Shown piece after piece: positions 48,644 through 58,319 of a stretch of DNA of 64,000 nt (within the stretch, counting starts at the first letter, position 1; every line of letters starts with the position of its first letter). A program made the translations under genes and the position numbers. The notes under the pieces are model-generated. The model made no database searches. It saw only the letters and a list, made by a program, of their open reading frames with translations, and was not told the DNA's origin. The stretch comes from an uncultured Actinomycetes bacterium (GTDB taxonomy: Bacteria > Actinomycetota > Geothermincolia > Fen-727 > JACVIW01): positions 62,001 through 126,000 of the forward strand of contig CAKZLU010000032.1 of assembly GCA_937127245.1 (NCBI GenBank). Direction: 5' to 3'.

Positions 48644-48892
48644 TTGAGCGATCAGAGCAGTCGTTATGAGAAACCGGGCAAAATAAAGTGGAAAATGGCA
48701 GTTTATGCCGGCGCGGGGGTGGGGCTGATAGGGGTTGGGGTGTTCATGGTTTGCAGGTATTTCACGCGTTCAGAGATTCAGGCGCTCCTTTTGGGGGTAG
48801 CATCCATGGTATTTAGCGCCCTTTTGTTTTATGAAGCGTGGCGGCATGCATTGGAGAATAGAAGAACGCGGGCGTACGAAAATGAGAAATGA
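48644..48892 (+). CDS. Small membrane protein, unknown function
   Basis: 82-aa ORF with TTG start and two hydrophobic segments (MAVYAGAGVGLIGVGVFMVCRYF; ALLLGVASMVFSALLFYEAW). Confidence 0.45.
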   Translation: MSDQSSRYEKPGKIKWKMAVYAGAGVGLIGVGVFMVCRYFTRSEIQALLLGVASMVFSALLFYEAWRHALENRRTRAYENEK

Positions 48893-49061
48893 GAATGAGA
48901 TACGAATCAAAGCGGTGAAATCTCTTTTGGAGAAAGGTGTTTTTGGCAAGCTTCTTGCGCGAATATGCAAGCCGGGGCTCGGATGCGGGAAGATAAGGAG
49001 TGAGGATTTTTCTCGGGGAAACCTTAACTCAAACCTCGCCGAGTAAAAAGGGTAAAGAAGA

Positions 49062-49898
49062 GTGAACCACGATCGCCTCGCCAGAATCCTTAAGTGTCCG
49101 ATATGTGGAAGCGTCACAAGATACAGGTCGCGCGCTTTGGCATATGTTTGCGAAGGCGCGATTCTTCACGCGTTTCCGGTGAAAAACGAAATCGTCGATT
49201 TTGTTTGCGGGGAAGAGGAGGGCAAGCAGGGAAAGGTTAACAGGGCTTTTTCATGGATAGCGGGAAGGCGGTACGAGGAAATCGCAACTGGAGCCACCCG
49301 CTTTGCCCGTATTATCAACCAAACACTGTGGGGGACTACTCGCTTTATACCCCTACTGTTTGAGATGCTTGAAAGCGTCACAGAGGATTGTGAACCCGGA
49401 TTCTTTCTTGATATCCCTGTTGGCACCGGCGTTTTCACGGCTGGCGAATACAGCCGTCAGCCTAATTTCGATTTCATCGCTGCTGACTACAATCGTGGAA
49501 TGCTCGAAAGCGCGCTTGAGAAAGTTCGCTCCCAGGACTTTGGCAACGTGATGCTAATGCGCGCGGACGCGCGTAAACTCCCGTTCTCTGACAATTCGTT
49601 TTCCGGAATCCTCACTATGAACGGGATCTGCGCGTTCCCCGATAAGGAAAGGGTGCTCGATGAGTTCGCCCGTGTGCTAAAGCCAGGTGGAAAACTTGCC
49701 GGGTCTTTCTATGCGAAAGGAGAAAGGCTTTTGACTGACATAATCGTGGGGGGAATCGCCGCATCTTTCGGCTGGTTTACCCGTCCTCTCTTCACCGAGG
49801 AGAGATTCATCGAAGAACTGGAAAAGAGGAATTTCAACAGGATAATCACGAAAAAAATAAACTCGATACTCTTTTTCAGCAGCCGTAAAATCGGCTGA
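49062..49898 (+). CDS. Class I methyltransferase with Trm112-like N-terminal zinc-ribbon-like region
   Basis: LARILKCPICGSVTRY..., FFLDIPVGTGVFTAGEYSRQPNFDFIAADYNRGMLESA, MRADARKLPFSDNSFSGILTMNGICAFPDKERVLDEFARVLKPGGKLAG. Confidence 0.87.
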   Translation: MNHDRLARILKCPICGSVTRYRSRALAYVCEGAILHAFPVKNEIVDFVCGEEEGKQGKVNRAFSWIAGRRYEEIATGATRFARIINQTLWGTTRFIPLLFEMLESVTEDCEPGFFLDIPVGTGVFTAGEYSRQPNFDFIAADYNRGMLESALEKVRSQDFGNVMLMRADARKLPFSDNSFSGILTMNGICAFPDKERVLDEFARVLKPGGKLAGSFYAKGERLLTDIIVGGIAASFGWFTRPLFTEERFIEELEKRNFNRIITKKINSILFFSSRKIG

Positions 49899-49988
49899 CA
49901 TTTGCTTTTTTGATGACCGCGTTTGGGGATAATGCGGCGACGCAATGAGGATTTTCCCTTTAAAAATCGGTCCGGGAGCGCGGTTTGA

Positions 49989-50840
49989 TCAGGCGAAAGC
50001 CTCGGGTATGTCCTTCAATGTCTCGTAACTGAAGACCGGTCCGTCTTTGCAAACGTAGAGGTGCCCCACGTTGCACCTTCCGCATTTGCCGATCCCGCAC
50101 TTCATCCTGTTCTCAAGGGTGGTATATATCTGATCGGGCTTAAACCCGAGTTTTTCGAGGTTCTGAATAACAAACTTTATCATTATGGGCGGACCGCAGG
50201 TTACCGCAATCGTGTTTTCGGGACTGGGGGAGACTTCCATCAATAGATCGGGGACAAACCCGACAAAGTGCTCCCAGTCCTTATCCTCGCATACGTCAAC
50301 GCTCAGGCGGCATGTTGTTTCTTCTTCTTCCAGGAAGCACTGAAGCTCGGGCTGAAAGCAGAGGTCATCCCTTGTCCTTGCCCCGTAGAGAACCGTAAGG
50401 TTTCTGTATTTTTCCTTGTTTGCCCTTATGTAGTTTATTACCGGTCTTAAAGGCGCCTGCCCTATTCCCCCGCCGATTGTCACGATATTCTTCCCCTCCC
50501 ACTCCTCAAGGGGAAACCAGTTCCCGAGCGGTCCCCTAACGGTGATGTAGTCACCCGCCTCAAGCTCGTGCAGAGCGTTCGTCACCTTTCCCATCTTCAT
50601 GATGGAAAATCTCAAGTAATCCTTTTCCGTGGGAGATGATGAAATGCAGAACATCGATTCACCAACGCCCAGGCGACCAACCATGGCGCATTGACCGGGT
50701 TTATGGCTCCAGGTCTCCCACACTTTCTCATCCGCGAAGTTGACCTTGAACGTCTTTATGCATCTATCTCCCGGGGTCTCATACCAGGTTTCCTCAATTT
50801 TGGCTATATATGGAAGGTAGGGGTTGCTATCGTCCATCAT
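49989..50840 (-). CDS. FAD/NAD(P)-binding iron-sulfur oxidoreductase (FlxA / hydrogenase-gamma / AsrB-like)
   Basis: ADEKVWETWSHKPGQCAMVG..., VTIGGGIGQAPLRPVINYI, VTCGPPIMIKFVIQNLEKLGF, C-terminal [2Fe-2S] ENRMKCGIGKCGRCNVGHLYVCKDGPVF. Confidence 0.88.
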   Translation of the reverse strand: MMDDSNPYLPYIAKIEETWYETPGDRCIKTFKVNFADEKVWETWSHKPGQCAMVGRLGVGESMFCISSSPTEKDYLRFSIMKMGKVTNALHELEAGDYITVRGPLGNWFPLEEWEGKNIVTIGGGIGQAPLRPVINYIRANKEKYRNLTVLYGARTRDDLCFQPELQCFLEEEETTCRLSVDVCEDKDWEHFVGFVPDLLMEVSPSPENTIAVTCGPPIMIKFVIQNLEKLGFKPDQIYTTLENRMKCGIGKCGRCNVGHLYVCKDGPVFSYETLKDIPEAFA

Positions 50841-50862
50841 CGCTTTTCAATCCTCCCTGGAA

Positions 50863-51891
50863 TCAAACTTCTTTTGACTTTTGAAGAACATCTATTATGT
50901 CAATGTTGACAGGACAGAAGTTTATGCATCTGCCGCACCCCACGCACGCGATAACGCCGAACTTGGTCGGGAAATAGGAATACTTGTGGCTTATCCTGTT
51001 CCTTGTTCTTTCCTTTCTCGTCGGCCTGGGGTTATGACCGGAAGCGTGAAGGGTGTACTCGGCAAACATGCAGGTGTCCCACATCCTGGCGCGCCTGCCG
51101 TCGAAAGCCTCTATCTCGTCCTGTATGTCGAAACAGTGGCAGGTCGGGCAGAGGAAAGTGCATATACCGCATCCCAGGCATCTGTTTGAATACTGAGTCC
51201 AGAACTCGTGATCGTAAAGAGACGGGAGTTTCTCGGGTATTCCCTCGGTCTTGATGGTTCTCTTTATCTTCTTTTCCGCGCTTCCCGCAAGCTCAGTTGC
51301 CTGCGCGCGCTCCGAGTCGCCCGCGCTCTCGAGCGCGTCACCGGCTGACGAGACGAATGCCTCGGATTTGTCGGTGATTGTTTTTAGGTAATAAAACTCC
51401 CCGAGATCGTAGAGAATCGCATCGAGCGGCTCTTCATTCGCCGGACCGCCTCCCAGGGAAGTGCAGAAACAGTTGGAACAAGGTTCGGCGCAGGCAAGCC
51501 CTACAAGTATGGAGTTTTCTCTTCTCTTCTGATAGTAGGGGTCCGGGAAGTCCCAGCCGAAAAGCCTGTCGACTATACTAAAAGCCATCGCGTCGCACGG
51601 TCTTATCCCGAGCACAACCCGCTTCTCTTCATCGCTGGGAACTTTCGGCTCAATTTCGGTAGAAACAACCCTGTAGCGGAAAAGGGTTTCCGTTTCAGGG
51701 AACATGAGTTCTTTCGGGGGAACGTTCGTGTTTGAAAAATCGAGCGTTGCCCGGGAAGGATCGTCGATTTTTTCAAATCTTACGGTGTCTCCTTTCTTCA
51801 CGGGCGCGAACACTTCAAACTTATCAAGCGCCTTGATGAAATCAGGGACCTTTTCCTTTAAGATTTTGTAATCGCCCATCTTTTCACCCAC
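50863..51891 (-). CDS. 4Fe-4S dicluster protein (FlxB / HydB / AsrA-like)
   Basis: VVLGIRPCDAMAFSIVDRLF, CLGCGICTFLCPTCHCFD, CVGCGRCINFCPVNIDI; true start may be MGDYK at 51879. Confidence 0.87.
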   Translation of the reverse strand: MGEKMGDYKILKEKVPDFIKALDKFEVFAPVKKGDTVRFEKIDDPSRATLDFSNTNVPPKELMFPETETLFRYRVVSTEIEPKVPSDEEKRVVLGIRPCDAMAFSIVDRLFGWDFPDPYYQKRRENSILVGLACAEPCSNCFCTSLGGGPANEEPLDAILYDLGEFYYLKTITDKSEAFVSSAGDALESAGDSERAQATELAGSAEKKIKRTIKTEGIPEKLPSLYDHEFWTQYSNRCLGCGICTFLCPTCHCFDIQDEIEAFDGRRARMWDTCMFAEYTLHASGHNPRPTRKERTRNRISHKYSYFPTKFGVIACVGCGRCINFCPVNIDIIDVLQKSKEV

Positions 51892-52875
51892 CTACATGAT
51901 GTATTCTTCGGGGTCCTGTGGATTGTAACTGGCAAGGAGCGGCTGAGCCTCCGCGTCCACCCCGGGTTCATAATCGAACAGTTCTTTCACGTCCTTAGTG
52001 AGTTTGCGGTTCAGCGTCATTATCGGTATGTCCATAGGGCACACCCTCTGGCATTCCATGCACTCTATGCATCTTCCGGCAAGGTGCCACGCCCGCTGGA
52101 TATGATAGACGGTGTTTTCGCTCAGGTCGGTTGACCTTCTTGTCCACTGAGGCTTTAGCTTCGTGACAATGCACTCCACGCAGTAGCACATCGGGCAGAC
52201 GTTTCGGCAGGCATAACACCTGATGCACTTGGAGAATTCCTCCTCCCAGAAAGCCCATTTCTCTTCGGGGGACTCCTTCTCAAACTCGCTCACGTCGGAG
52301 AAATCGTCATCTGCCCATTTCTCCACCTCGTCGCCGAGGGGGTAATCGGAGATGACAGGGTTTGGATACCTGCATCGCAGGCATTTGTCCGCTAAAATTT
52401 CCTCACGTGAAACCTTCTTCTCCTCGCCGTTTACCCTGATTACGACGCCGTCTTTCTCGGCGACGGCCAAGACCGGTTGGGGTGCCTCACCGAAAATCTT
52501 TTCGGCTTTTCTTCTGTCTATGACACCTCTACAGGGAATACCCAAGATAACAACGTCATCCCGGATGTAGGCTTTCTCTACCAGGTGCTGAACCACGGCG
52601 CGCGAATCGCAGCCCTTTACCATCACGGCAATTTTTCTTGTGTCAGGCTGTTGACCTCTTGGAACCGGGAGTTTTTCCTCGAGCGTGATGAAGGAGGCAG
52701 GATTCTGAACACAGGTGGCGTCAAAGATCAAGTCATCCGCCTGTGATGCATCAGTTATCACGCAGGGCGCCGCCTCGTACCCGTAGGTCCCGCGTTTCCA
52801 GCCAATCAGACGCCTTACCTCGCCCGAAGAAAGAATTTCCTTTGCTTTATCCCTGAGTACGTTTTCGTCTACCAA
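51892..52875 (-). CDS. 4Fe-4S protein (FlxC-like, FrhB-type N-terminal part)
   Basis: IAVMVKGCDSRAVVQHLVEKAYIRDDVVILGIPCRGVID, CLRCRYPNP, CIRCYACRNVCPMCYCVEC, CIECMECQRVCPMDIPI; TTG start overlapping the end of the upstream gene. Confidence 0.85.
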   Translation of the reverse strand: MVDENVLRDKAKEILSSGEVRRLIGWKRGTYGYEAAPCVITDASQADDLIFDATCVQNPASFITLEEKLPVPRGQQPDTRKIAVMVKGCDSRAVVQHLVEKAYIRDDVVILGIPCRGVIDRRKAEKIFGEAPQPVLAVAEKDGVVIRVNGEEKKVSREEILADKCLRCRYPNPVISDYPLGDEVEKWADDDFSDVSEFEKESPEEKWAFWEEEFSKCIRCYACRNVCPMCYCVECIVTKLKPQWTRRSTDLSENTVYHIQRAWHLAGRCIECMECQRVCPMDIPIMTLNRKLTKDVKELFDYEPGVDAEAQPLLASYNPQDPEEYIM

Positions 52876-53300
52876 TTTAACTGCCTCCGTCTGAATTGGT
52901 CCATCGGACCAGCTTCTTTGACATCACTGACTATCTTCTCGACAACGTCTTTGAACTTTGCTCCCTCTGAAGCCGACACCCAACTCATCTGCACGCGACG
53001 CGGGTCAACCCCGACGTGTTCGAGGAGCTTATGCATCAAGACGAATCGCCGCCTCGCGAAATAGTTACCCTCGAGGTAATGGCAATCTCCTGGATGACAG
53101 CCTGATATCAGAACACCGTCGGCTCCCTGTTGGAGAGCGTTGACTATGAACAGGGGGTTAACCCTTCCTGAGCACATGACCCTTATTATCTTTACGTTTG
53201 GCAGGTAGTGGGTTCGGGAAGTGCCGGCAAGGTCTGCTCCGGCATAAGAGCACCAGTTACAAAGGAAGCCTATTATGTTTGGTTCGAAATCGTTGCTCAT
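52869..53300 (-). CDS. MvhD/FlxD-type hydrogenase iron-sulfur subunit
   Basis: IIGFLCNWCSYAGADLAGTSRTHYLPNVKIIRVMCSGRVNPLFIVNALQQGADGVLISGCHPGDCHYLEGNYFARRR; ATGA overlap with hdrA-like gene sets the start at 53300. Confidence 0.93.
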   Translation of the reverse strand: MSNDFEPNIIGFLCNWCSYAGADLAGTSRTHYLPNVKIIRVMCSGRVNPLFIVNALQQGADGVLISGCHPGDCHYLEGNYFARRRFVLMHKLLEHVGVDPRRVQMSWVSASEGAKFKDVVEKIVSDVKEAGPMDQFRRRQLNW

Positions 53301-55321
53301 TCTGTCTTCACTCCCAGTACTGCGATCTGCGGAAGTATCTGCTCGTCCTTGAAGGACTTCGGCTGGATTGCCCCGGACAGGCACGCAGCGGCGCAACTCC
53401 CGCAGCCCTTGCAAAGCGCCTCGTTGACGCTCGCGACTTTAATGATGTTGCCCTGACGGTTCTCTTCGACAAGTTCGATCGCCGAGTACGGGCAAACTTC
53501 AACGCAGAAGCCGCAGCCCCTGCACTCGTCCTTGTTGACCACCGATATTTGCGCTTCCACCTTGACTTTTCCGGATGCCATCGGGATAAGCGCGCTCGAG
53601 GCGGCGCCTTTTGCCTGGGCTACGGTATCCGGGATGTCTTTCGGTCCTTGACAGCATCCCGCAAGGAATATCCCGTCAGATGCGGTGTCAACTGGGCGGA
53701 GTTTGGGATGCGCTTCAAGGAAGAACCCGTCGGTTGACTGTGATAGTTTGAAAAGGTTTATGATCTCACGCACATCCTTTCTGGGCTCAAGACCAACACC
53801 CAGCACAACCAGGTCCGCCTCGTATTCCATGGGGGTGCCGGTGAGGGTGTCCTCAACTTTGATGATAAGCGTGTGGTCGTCGCCTTTTCTGTAAATCTCC
53901 GAGGGGTTGCCTCTTATGTAGCGGATGCCCTCGCGGCGGACTCTGTCGTAGAACTCCTCGAAGCCTTTGCCAAAAGCGCGGACATCCATATAGAAAACGG
54001 TAATCTCGGCGTCGGGAAGTTTGTCTTTTATCAAGTGCGCCTGTTTGGCAAGATACATGCAGCACACCCTCGAGCAATACTCGTTCCCGACGGATTTATC
54101 TCTCGAACCTACGCAGTGGATGAAGCCTATTTTTTTCGGCTCGAACCCGCCTTCACCTTTACGGTCACGCCCAACGATTATTTTTCCGCCGGTTGGTCCA
54201 GATGCGGAGACGAGTCTCTCAAACTCAAGACCTGTCATGACGTTGGGATTCTCGGCGTAACCGTACTCCGGTTTCCTGGTTGGATCGAAGATGTCGTAGC
54301 CTGTCGCCACGATTATCGTTCCAATCTCGATTTCGACAAGTTCGTCTTGCTGTTCGAAGTTAATTGCTTTCGCGTCGCATACGGCGGCGCAAGCGGGACC
54401 CTCTTTGCCGCACTTGCCTTTGGTCAGCTGCAAGCAACGCTCGGGGTCGATCGTGTATTTGGCCGGAACGGCCTGCGGGAAGGGGATGTATATCGCGGAG
54501 CGGTATCCTATTCCCTCGTCAAACTCTGAGGGAATTCTGCCGGCAAGCCTGCAATTTTCCGCGCATATACCGCATCCGGTGCACTTGTCGAAATCAACGT
54601 ACCTTGCCTTCTTGCGGATTGTCGCTTTGAAATTGCCCACATAGCCCTCTATAGACTCGACCTGCGAGTAGGTCATGAGTTCTATGTTTGGATGATTCGC
54701 GACATCAACCATCTTGGGGGTCAGGATGCAGGCGGAGCAGTCAAGGGTTGGGAAGGTCTTATCAAGCTGCGCCATATGCCCGCCGACTGACGGGTTCTTT
54801 TCCACAAGATAGACCTTGAAACCAGCGTCGGCAATGTCGAGCGCGGCCTGGATTCCCGCAATCCCGGCGCCTATGATGAGGCACGCTGGCGTAACATCGA
54901 CTTCCTTTTCCTCCAAAGCCTCGAGCAGAAGCGCCTTGGCTACGGCTGCCTCCACGAGTTTTTTCGCTTTTTCCGTGGCTATGGCTGGGTCTTCATGTAC
55001 CCAGGAGCACTGCTCCCGTATGTTAGCCATCTCCAAATAATATGGGTTTAGACCGGCATCTTTAAGCGTGTTGCGGAAGGTCGGTTCGTGCATTCTTGGT
55101 GAACATGAAGCAACTACCACGCGGTTGAGTTTCTCTTTTTCGATATCCTCGCGAACCATCCCCTGACCCGGGTCGGAGCACATATAGGAGTAATCCCTTG
55201 CCACGACAACGCCGGGAAGTTTGGAGGCATGTTCAACGACAGCTTTAACGTCAATAACCGCAGCGATGTTTATTCCGCAGTGGCAAATATATACACCTAT
55301 TCGTGGCCTGTAATTGATCAT
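53297..55321 (-). CDS. hdrA: HdrA-type (CoB-CoM heterodisulfide reductase subunit A-like) FAD/Fe-S protein
   Basis: IGVYICHCGINIAAVIDV, SYMCSDPGQGMVREDI, VASCSPRMHEPTFRNTLKDAGLNPYYLEMANIREQCSWVH, IGAGIAGIQAALDIADAGFKVYLVEKNPSVGGHMAQLDKTFPTLDCSACILTPKM, C-terminal two 4Fe-4S motifs. Confidence 0.94.
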   Translation of the reverse strand: MINYRPRIGVYICHCGINIAAVIDVKAVVEHASKLPGVVVARDYSYMCSDPGQGMVREDIEKEKLNRVVVASCSPRMHEPTFRNTLKDAGLNPYYLEMANIREQCSWVHEDPAIATEKAKKLVEAAVAKALLLEALEEKEVDVTPACLIIGAGIAGIQAALDIADAGFKVYLVEKNPSVGGHMAQLDKTFPTLDCSACILTPKMVDVANHPNIELMTYSQVESIEGYVGNFKATIRKKARYVDFDKCTGCGICAENCRLAGRIPSEFDEGIGYRSAIYIPFPQAVPAKYTIDPERCLQLTKGKCGKEGPACAAVCDAKAINFEQQDELVEIEIGTIIVATGYDIFDPTRKPEYGYAENPNVMTGLEFERLVSASGPTGGKIIVGRDRKGEGGFEPKKIGFIHCVGSRDKSVGNEYCSRVCCMYLAKQAHLIKDKLPDAEITVFYMDVRAFGKGFEEFYDRVRREGIRYIRGNPSEIYRKGDDHTLIIKVEDTLTGTPMEYEADLVVLGVGLEPRKDVREIINLFKLSQSTDGFFLEAHPKLRPVDTASDGIFLAGCCQGPKDIPDTVAQAKGAASSALIPMASGKVKVEAQISVVNKDECRGCGFCVEVCPYSAIELVEENRQGNIIKVASVNEALCKGCGSCAAACLSGAIQPKSFKDEQILPQIAVLGVKTE

Positions 55322-55346
55322 TTCCTTGCGCCCTCCCTGGGCTTAA

Positions 55347-56309
55347 TTAACCCTTCAATTCCTTTATTTTCTCAATCAGCGCCGGAACCACTTTGAAAAG
55401 GTCATCGACAATGCCGTAATCGGCATACTGGAAAATGGGAGCGTCCGGGTCTTTGTTTATTGCGACAACAAGCTCAGAGCCCTTCATGCCCGTCACGTGC
55501 TGGAAAGCCCCGCTTATTCCAACGGCGAGGTACAGTTTCGGCTTGACCGTCTTGCCCGAGATTCCAACCTGCCTGTCGGGCGGGAGCCAACCGGCATCAA
55601 CGACCGCGCGGCTTCCGGCGAGGTCGGCTCCCAGCACCTGAGCGAGTTCTTCCATCATCGGCATGTTTTTGTCCTCGCGGATGCCTCTGCCGACAGCGAC
55701 CAGCATCGCCGATTGGGTGATGTCAACCTCGCCCACCGCGGCCTCAACGTATTCGAGGAATTTCTGGACTGTTATTTCGGTCGTGATGGGGTTTTCTATC
55801 TTCTGGATTTCTCCAGACTTCCCGAGCTCTTCAGCCGGGACGGCGGCCTCGCGCACGCCTATCAAATAAGTCTCGGCATCTTTGAACTCGATAGTACCGT
55901 TTATTTTACCCCCGTAAAACTGTCGAACCGCAACCGGCTTGTCACCTTCAAGGGTGAGAGAAATTACGTCGGTCGTGAATGGACAGCCCAGTTCGACCGC
56001 AAGAGAGGGAATGAGGTCCGAGCCCTGTCCGGTGTTGCCGATAAGCACAAGACCGGGCTTTTCCTTCTTTATTAGTTCGGAAAGCGCTGCCTGGTATGCT
56101 GAGCACACGTAGTTGGCGTACATCGAGTCGTCAACGTAGAGAACCCTGTCGGCGTAAGACGCAAGTTTGTTGGCGAATTCATCCACGCCACTTCCCAGGA
56201 GCACTGCAGTCACTTTGGGTCCGAGTTTGGATGCCAAGGTTAGAAGTTCGAGCGAAACCTCGCGGAGTTCGCCCTGCCTGTGTTCTGCCAGTACAAATAT
56301 TTCGTTCAT
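55347..56309 (-). CDS. etfA: Electron transfer flavoprotein alpha subunit
   Basis: VLIGNTGQGSDLIPSLAVELGCPFTTDV, AVVDAGWLPPDRQVGISGKTVKPKLYLAVGISGAFQHVTGMKGSELVVAINKDPDAPIFQYADYGIVDDL (ETF-alpha signature). Confidence 0.96.
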   Translation of the reverse strand: MNEIFVLAEHRQGELREVSLELLTLASKLGPKVTAVLLGSGVDEFANKLASYADRVLYVDDSMYANYVCSAYQAALSELIKKEKPGLVLIGNTGQGSDLIPSLAVELGCPFTTDVISLTLEGDKPVAVRQFYGGKINGTIEFKDAETYLIGVREAAVPAEELGKSGEIQKIENPITTEITVQKFLEYVEAAVGEVDITQSAMLVAVGRGIREDKNMPMMEELAQVLGADLAGSRAVVDAGWLPPDRQVGISGKTVKPKLYLAVGISGAFQHVTGMKGSELVVAINKDPDAPIFQYADYGIVDDLFKVVPALIEKIKELKG

Positions 56310-57134
56310 TTATACCAGCCCCTTTTCTTTGAGTATCGTTGCGAGTTTCGTGGAAGTCTCCGAAGCGTCTCCCTCAAGAATCTCGGCGAGCTCACCGACT
56401 TCTGGCATGGAGTAACCTTTGAGCACGCTGAGTGACCCGTTCTCTCCGACCTCATCTGAGGAAAGTCCGGTCGCCGCAAGATCCATGATTTTTATCTCTT
56501 TCTTTGAGGCTTCTCGAATGCCTTTAAAAGAAGCGTATCTCGGCTCATTTATTCCGGTCTGGATAGTAAGAACACAGGGCATCTTTATCTCGCTCATCTC
56601 GAGCAATCCGCCCTCGAGTTCTCTGCCGACTTTAAGCGTCTTTTCATCGATCACTTCTACGCTCTTTACGTACGCAGCGTGCGGCACTCCAAGCAATTGC
56701 GCTAAAGTCTGTCCGGTCGCCGCGTATCCGTCGTCGGAAGCCATGCATCCGGTCATGACGACGTCAAATTCGATGTCCTTTATGGCTGACTGCAAAATTT
56801 TGGCGGTAGCGTAAACATCGGAAAACGCGAACGCTTCGTCTTCGAGCCTGATGGCTCTGTCTCCGCCCTTTGCGAGCGCCATCCTGATCACTTGGTTGGC
56901 CGCTTCGGGACCAATGCTGACAATCACTACTTCCCCACCGTGCTTCTCCTTGAGGAGAATCGCTTCCTCCACCCCGTAGTTGTCAGCTTCGTTGATCACA
57001 AAACTGAACTTGCTCTGGTCCACACCCCTACCTGTTGAGTCAATGTGGACCTCGGTGTCGGGGTCTGAAGTGTCCGGCACCTGCTTGACGCAGACCACAA
57101 TGTTCATTGTGAACTCACCTCTCTTTTTCCGCAA
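56310..57134 (-). CDS. etfB: Electron transfer flavoprotein beta subunit
   Basis: IVVCVKQVPDTSDPDTEVHIDSTGRGVDQSKFSFVINEADNYGVEEAILLKEKHGGEVVIVSIGP; VKVGRELEGGLLE-type ETF-beta segment. Confidence 0.96.
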   Translation of the reverse strand: MRKKRGEFTMNIVVCVKQVPDTSDPDTEVHIDSTGRGVDQSKFSFVINEADNYGVEEAILLKEKHGGEVVIVSIGPEAANQVIRMALAKGGDRAIRLEDEAFAFSDVYATAKILQSAIKDIEFDVVMTGCMASDDGYAATGQTLAQLLGVPHAAYVKSVEVIDEKTLKVGRELEGGLLEMSEIKMPCVLTIQTGINEPRYASFKGIREASKKEIKIMDLAATGLSSDEVGENGSLSVLKGYSMPEVGELAEILEGDASETSTKLATILKEKGLV

Positions 57135-57142
57135 AGATTCTA

Positions 57143-58285
57143 CTAAATTGCTTCGCCAAGCAACTCGAGGATATCAGCGACCCTCATCTCTTCCTCTAAT
57201 CCCTTTACTTTGAGCGCGTCTTCGAGTGTTAGCAGGCAGAAGGGACATGCAACCGCGATAGTCTTTGCACCGAGCGCCTGCGCGTCGAGGACCCTTGTCT
57301 CGGCAAGTCTGGGGGCTTTCGACTGGGACTCAACCCACATCTTGCCGCCGCCGCCCTCGCAGCAAAGGCTTCTCTCCTTTGACCTGAAAAACTCAGCGAG
57401 TTCCACGCCCTTTATCTTGCCGAGAATGTATCTGGGCTCATCGAAAACAAGATTCTTCTTGCCCAAATAGCAAGGATCGTGGTAAACGACCTGCGTGGCG
57501 ATTTCCCCAGGCAACTCGAGGCTTCCGGATTCAATCATTTCCGCTATCAATTGGGTGTAATGCATGACGGGAAGGTTAAGGTTCTGGTACTCGTTTTTGA
57601 AAGTGTTAAAGCAGTGAGGCGAAAGGGTCACGAGCCTGTTGACGTCAAACCTTGAGAAAAGTTCACTGTTTTCCTCGTCAAAGTATTCGAAAAGACCTTC
57701 CTCGCCGAGCCTTCTTGCTTCACTACCGCAGTGTTTTTCCTCTGTTCCGATGAATCCGTAGTCAACGCCGGCTTTCTCGAGCACCCGAACGAGATTTCTG
57801 GCAAGCGGGATTATTCGAGGGTCGTAGCAGGCGGTGCAGCATACGTGAATCAGTACGTCGGCTTTTTCGCCCTCCTCAAGGATGCGCACCTTTTCAACTC
57901 CATCAATCCCATCCATCCAATCGCAGCGTTTGGCGGCTGGCTTACCCCAGGGATTTCCGTTATTAAACATGCTTTCTAAAGCGTCTCGCGCCGTGGGCTC
58001 TATGTTGCCTTCCTCGGCCTTCATGCTTCTCAGCCCAATCAAAACTTCGAAAGGCTCCAAACCCTTAGGGCAACGAAGCGCGCATGTGTTGCAGGTGGTG
58101 CAGTCCCAGATCTCGGGCTTGTCCGCAAGTTCTTCGAGAATTTCCTCGTTGAGCGCCTCGTAGACGAATTTTCTGACATTCAGCGGGGTCCTGACGGTAA
58201 CGGGACAACCGCCGGTGCATCTGCCGCACTGAATACATCCTAAAAGGTCGTATTTCTTGACAAAAGTTCCTTCTTCGATGCCCAT
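57143..58285 (-). CDS. HdrD-like (fused HdrC-HdrB) iron-sulfur heterodisulfide-reductase-type protein
   Basis: Two N-terminal 4Fe-4S motifs (CIQCGRCTGGCPVTV; CTTCNTCALRCPKG), then CCG-type cysteine-rich segments (HVCCTACYDPR; VVYHDPCYLGK...LCCEGGGGKMWVE). Start taken at MGIEEG. Confidence 0.87.
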   Translation of the reverse strand: MGIEEGTFVKKYDLLGCIQCGRCTGGCPVTVRTPLNVRKFVYEALNEEILEELADKPEIWDCTTCNTCALRCPKGLEPFEVLIGLRSMKAEEGNIEPTARDALESMFNNGNPWGKPAAKRCDWMDGIDGVEKVRILEEGEKADVLIHVCCTACYDPRIIPLARNLVRVLEKAGVDYGFIGTEEKHCGSEARRLGEEGLFEYFDEENSELFSRFDVNRLVTLSPHCFNTFKNEYQNLNLPVMHYTQLIAEMIESGSLELPGEIATQVVYHDPCYLGKKNLVFDEPRYILGKIKGVELAEFFRSKERSLCCEGGGGKMWVESQSKAPRLAETRVLDAQALGAKTIAVACPFCLLTLEDALKVKGLEEEMRVADILELLGEAI

Positions 58286-58319
58286 TTTCAACTCCAGTCC
58301 TGAAAACCGACAAAATTCA

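Noticed and set aside
53198-54529. Plus-strand ORFs 53198-53737 and 53873-54529
   Set aside because: Antisense to hdrA; translations show no domain signal and the minus-strand HdrA motifs are unambiguous.
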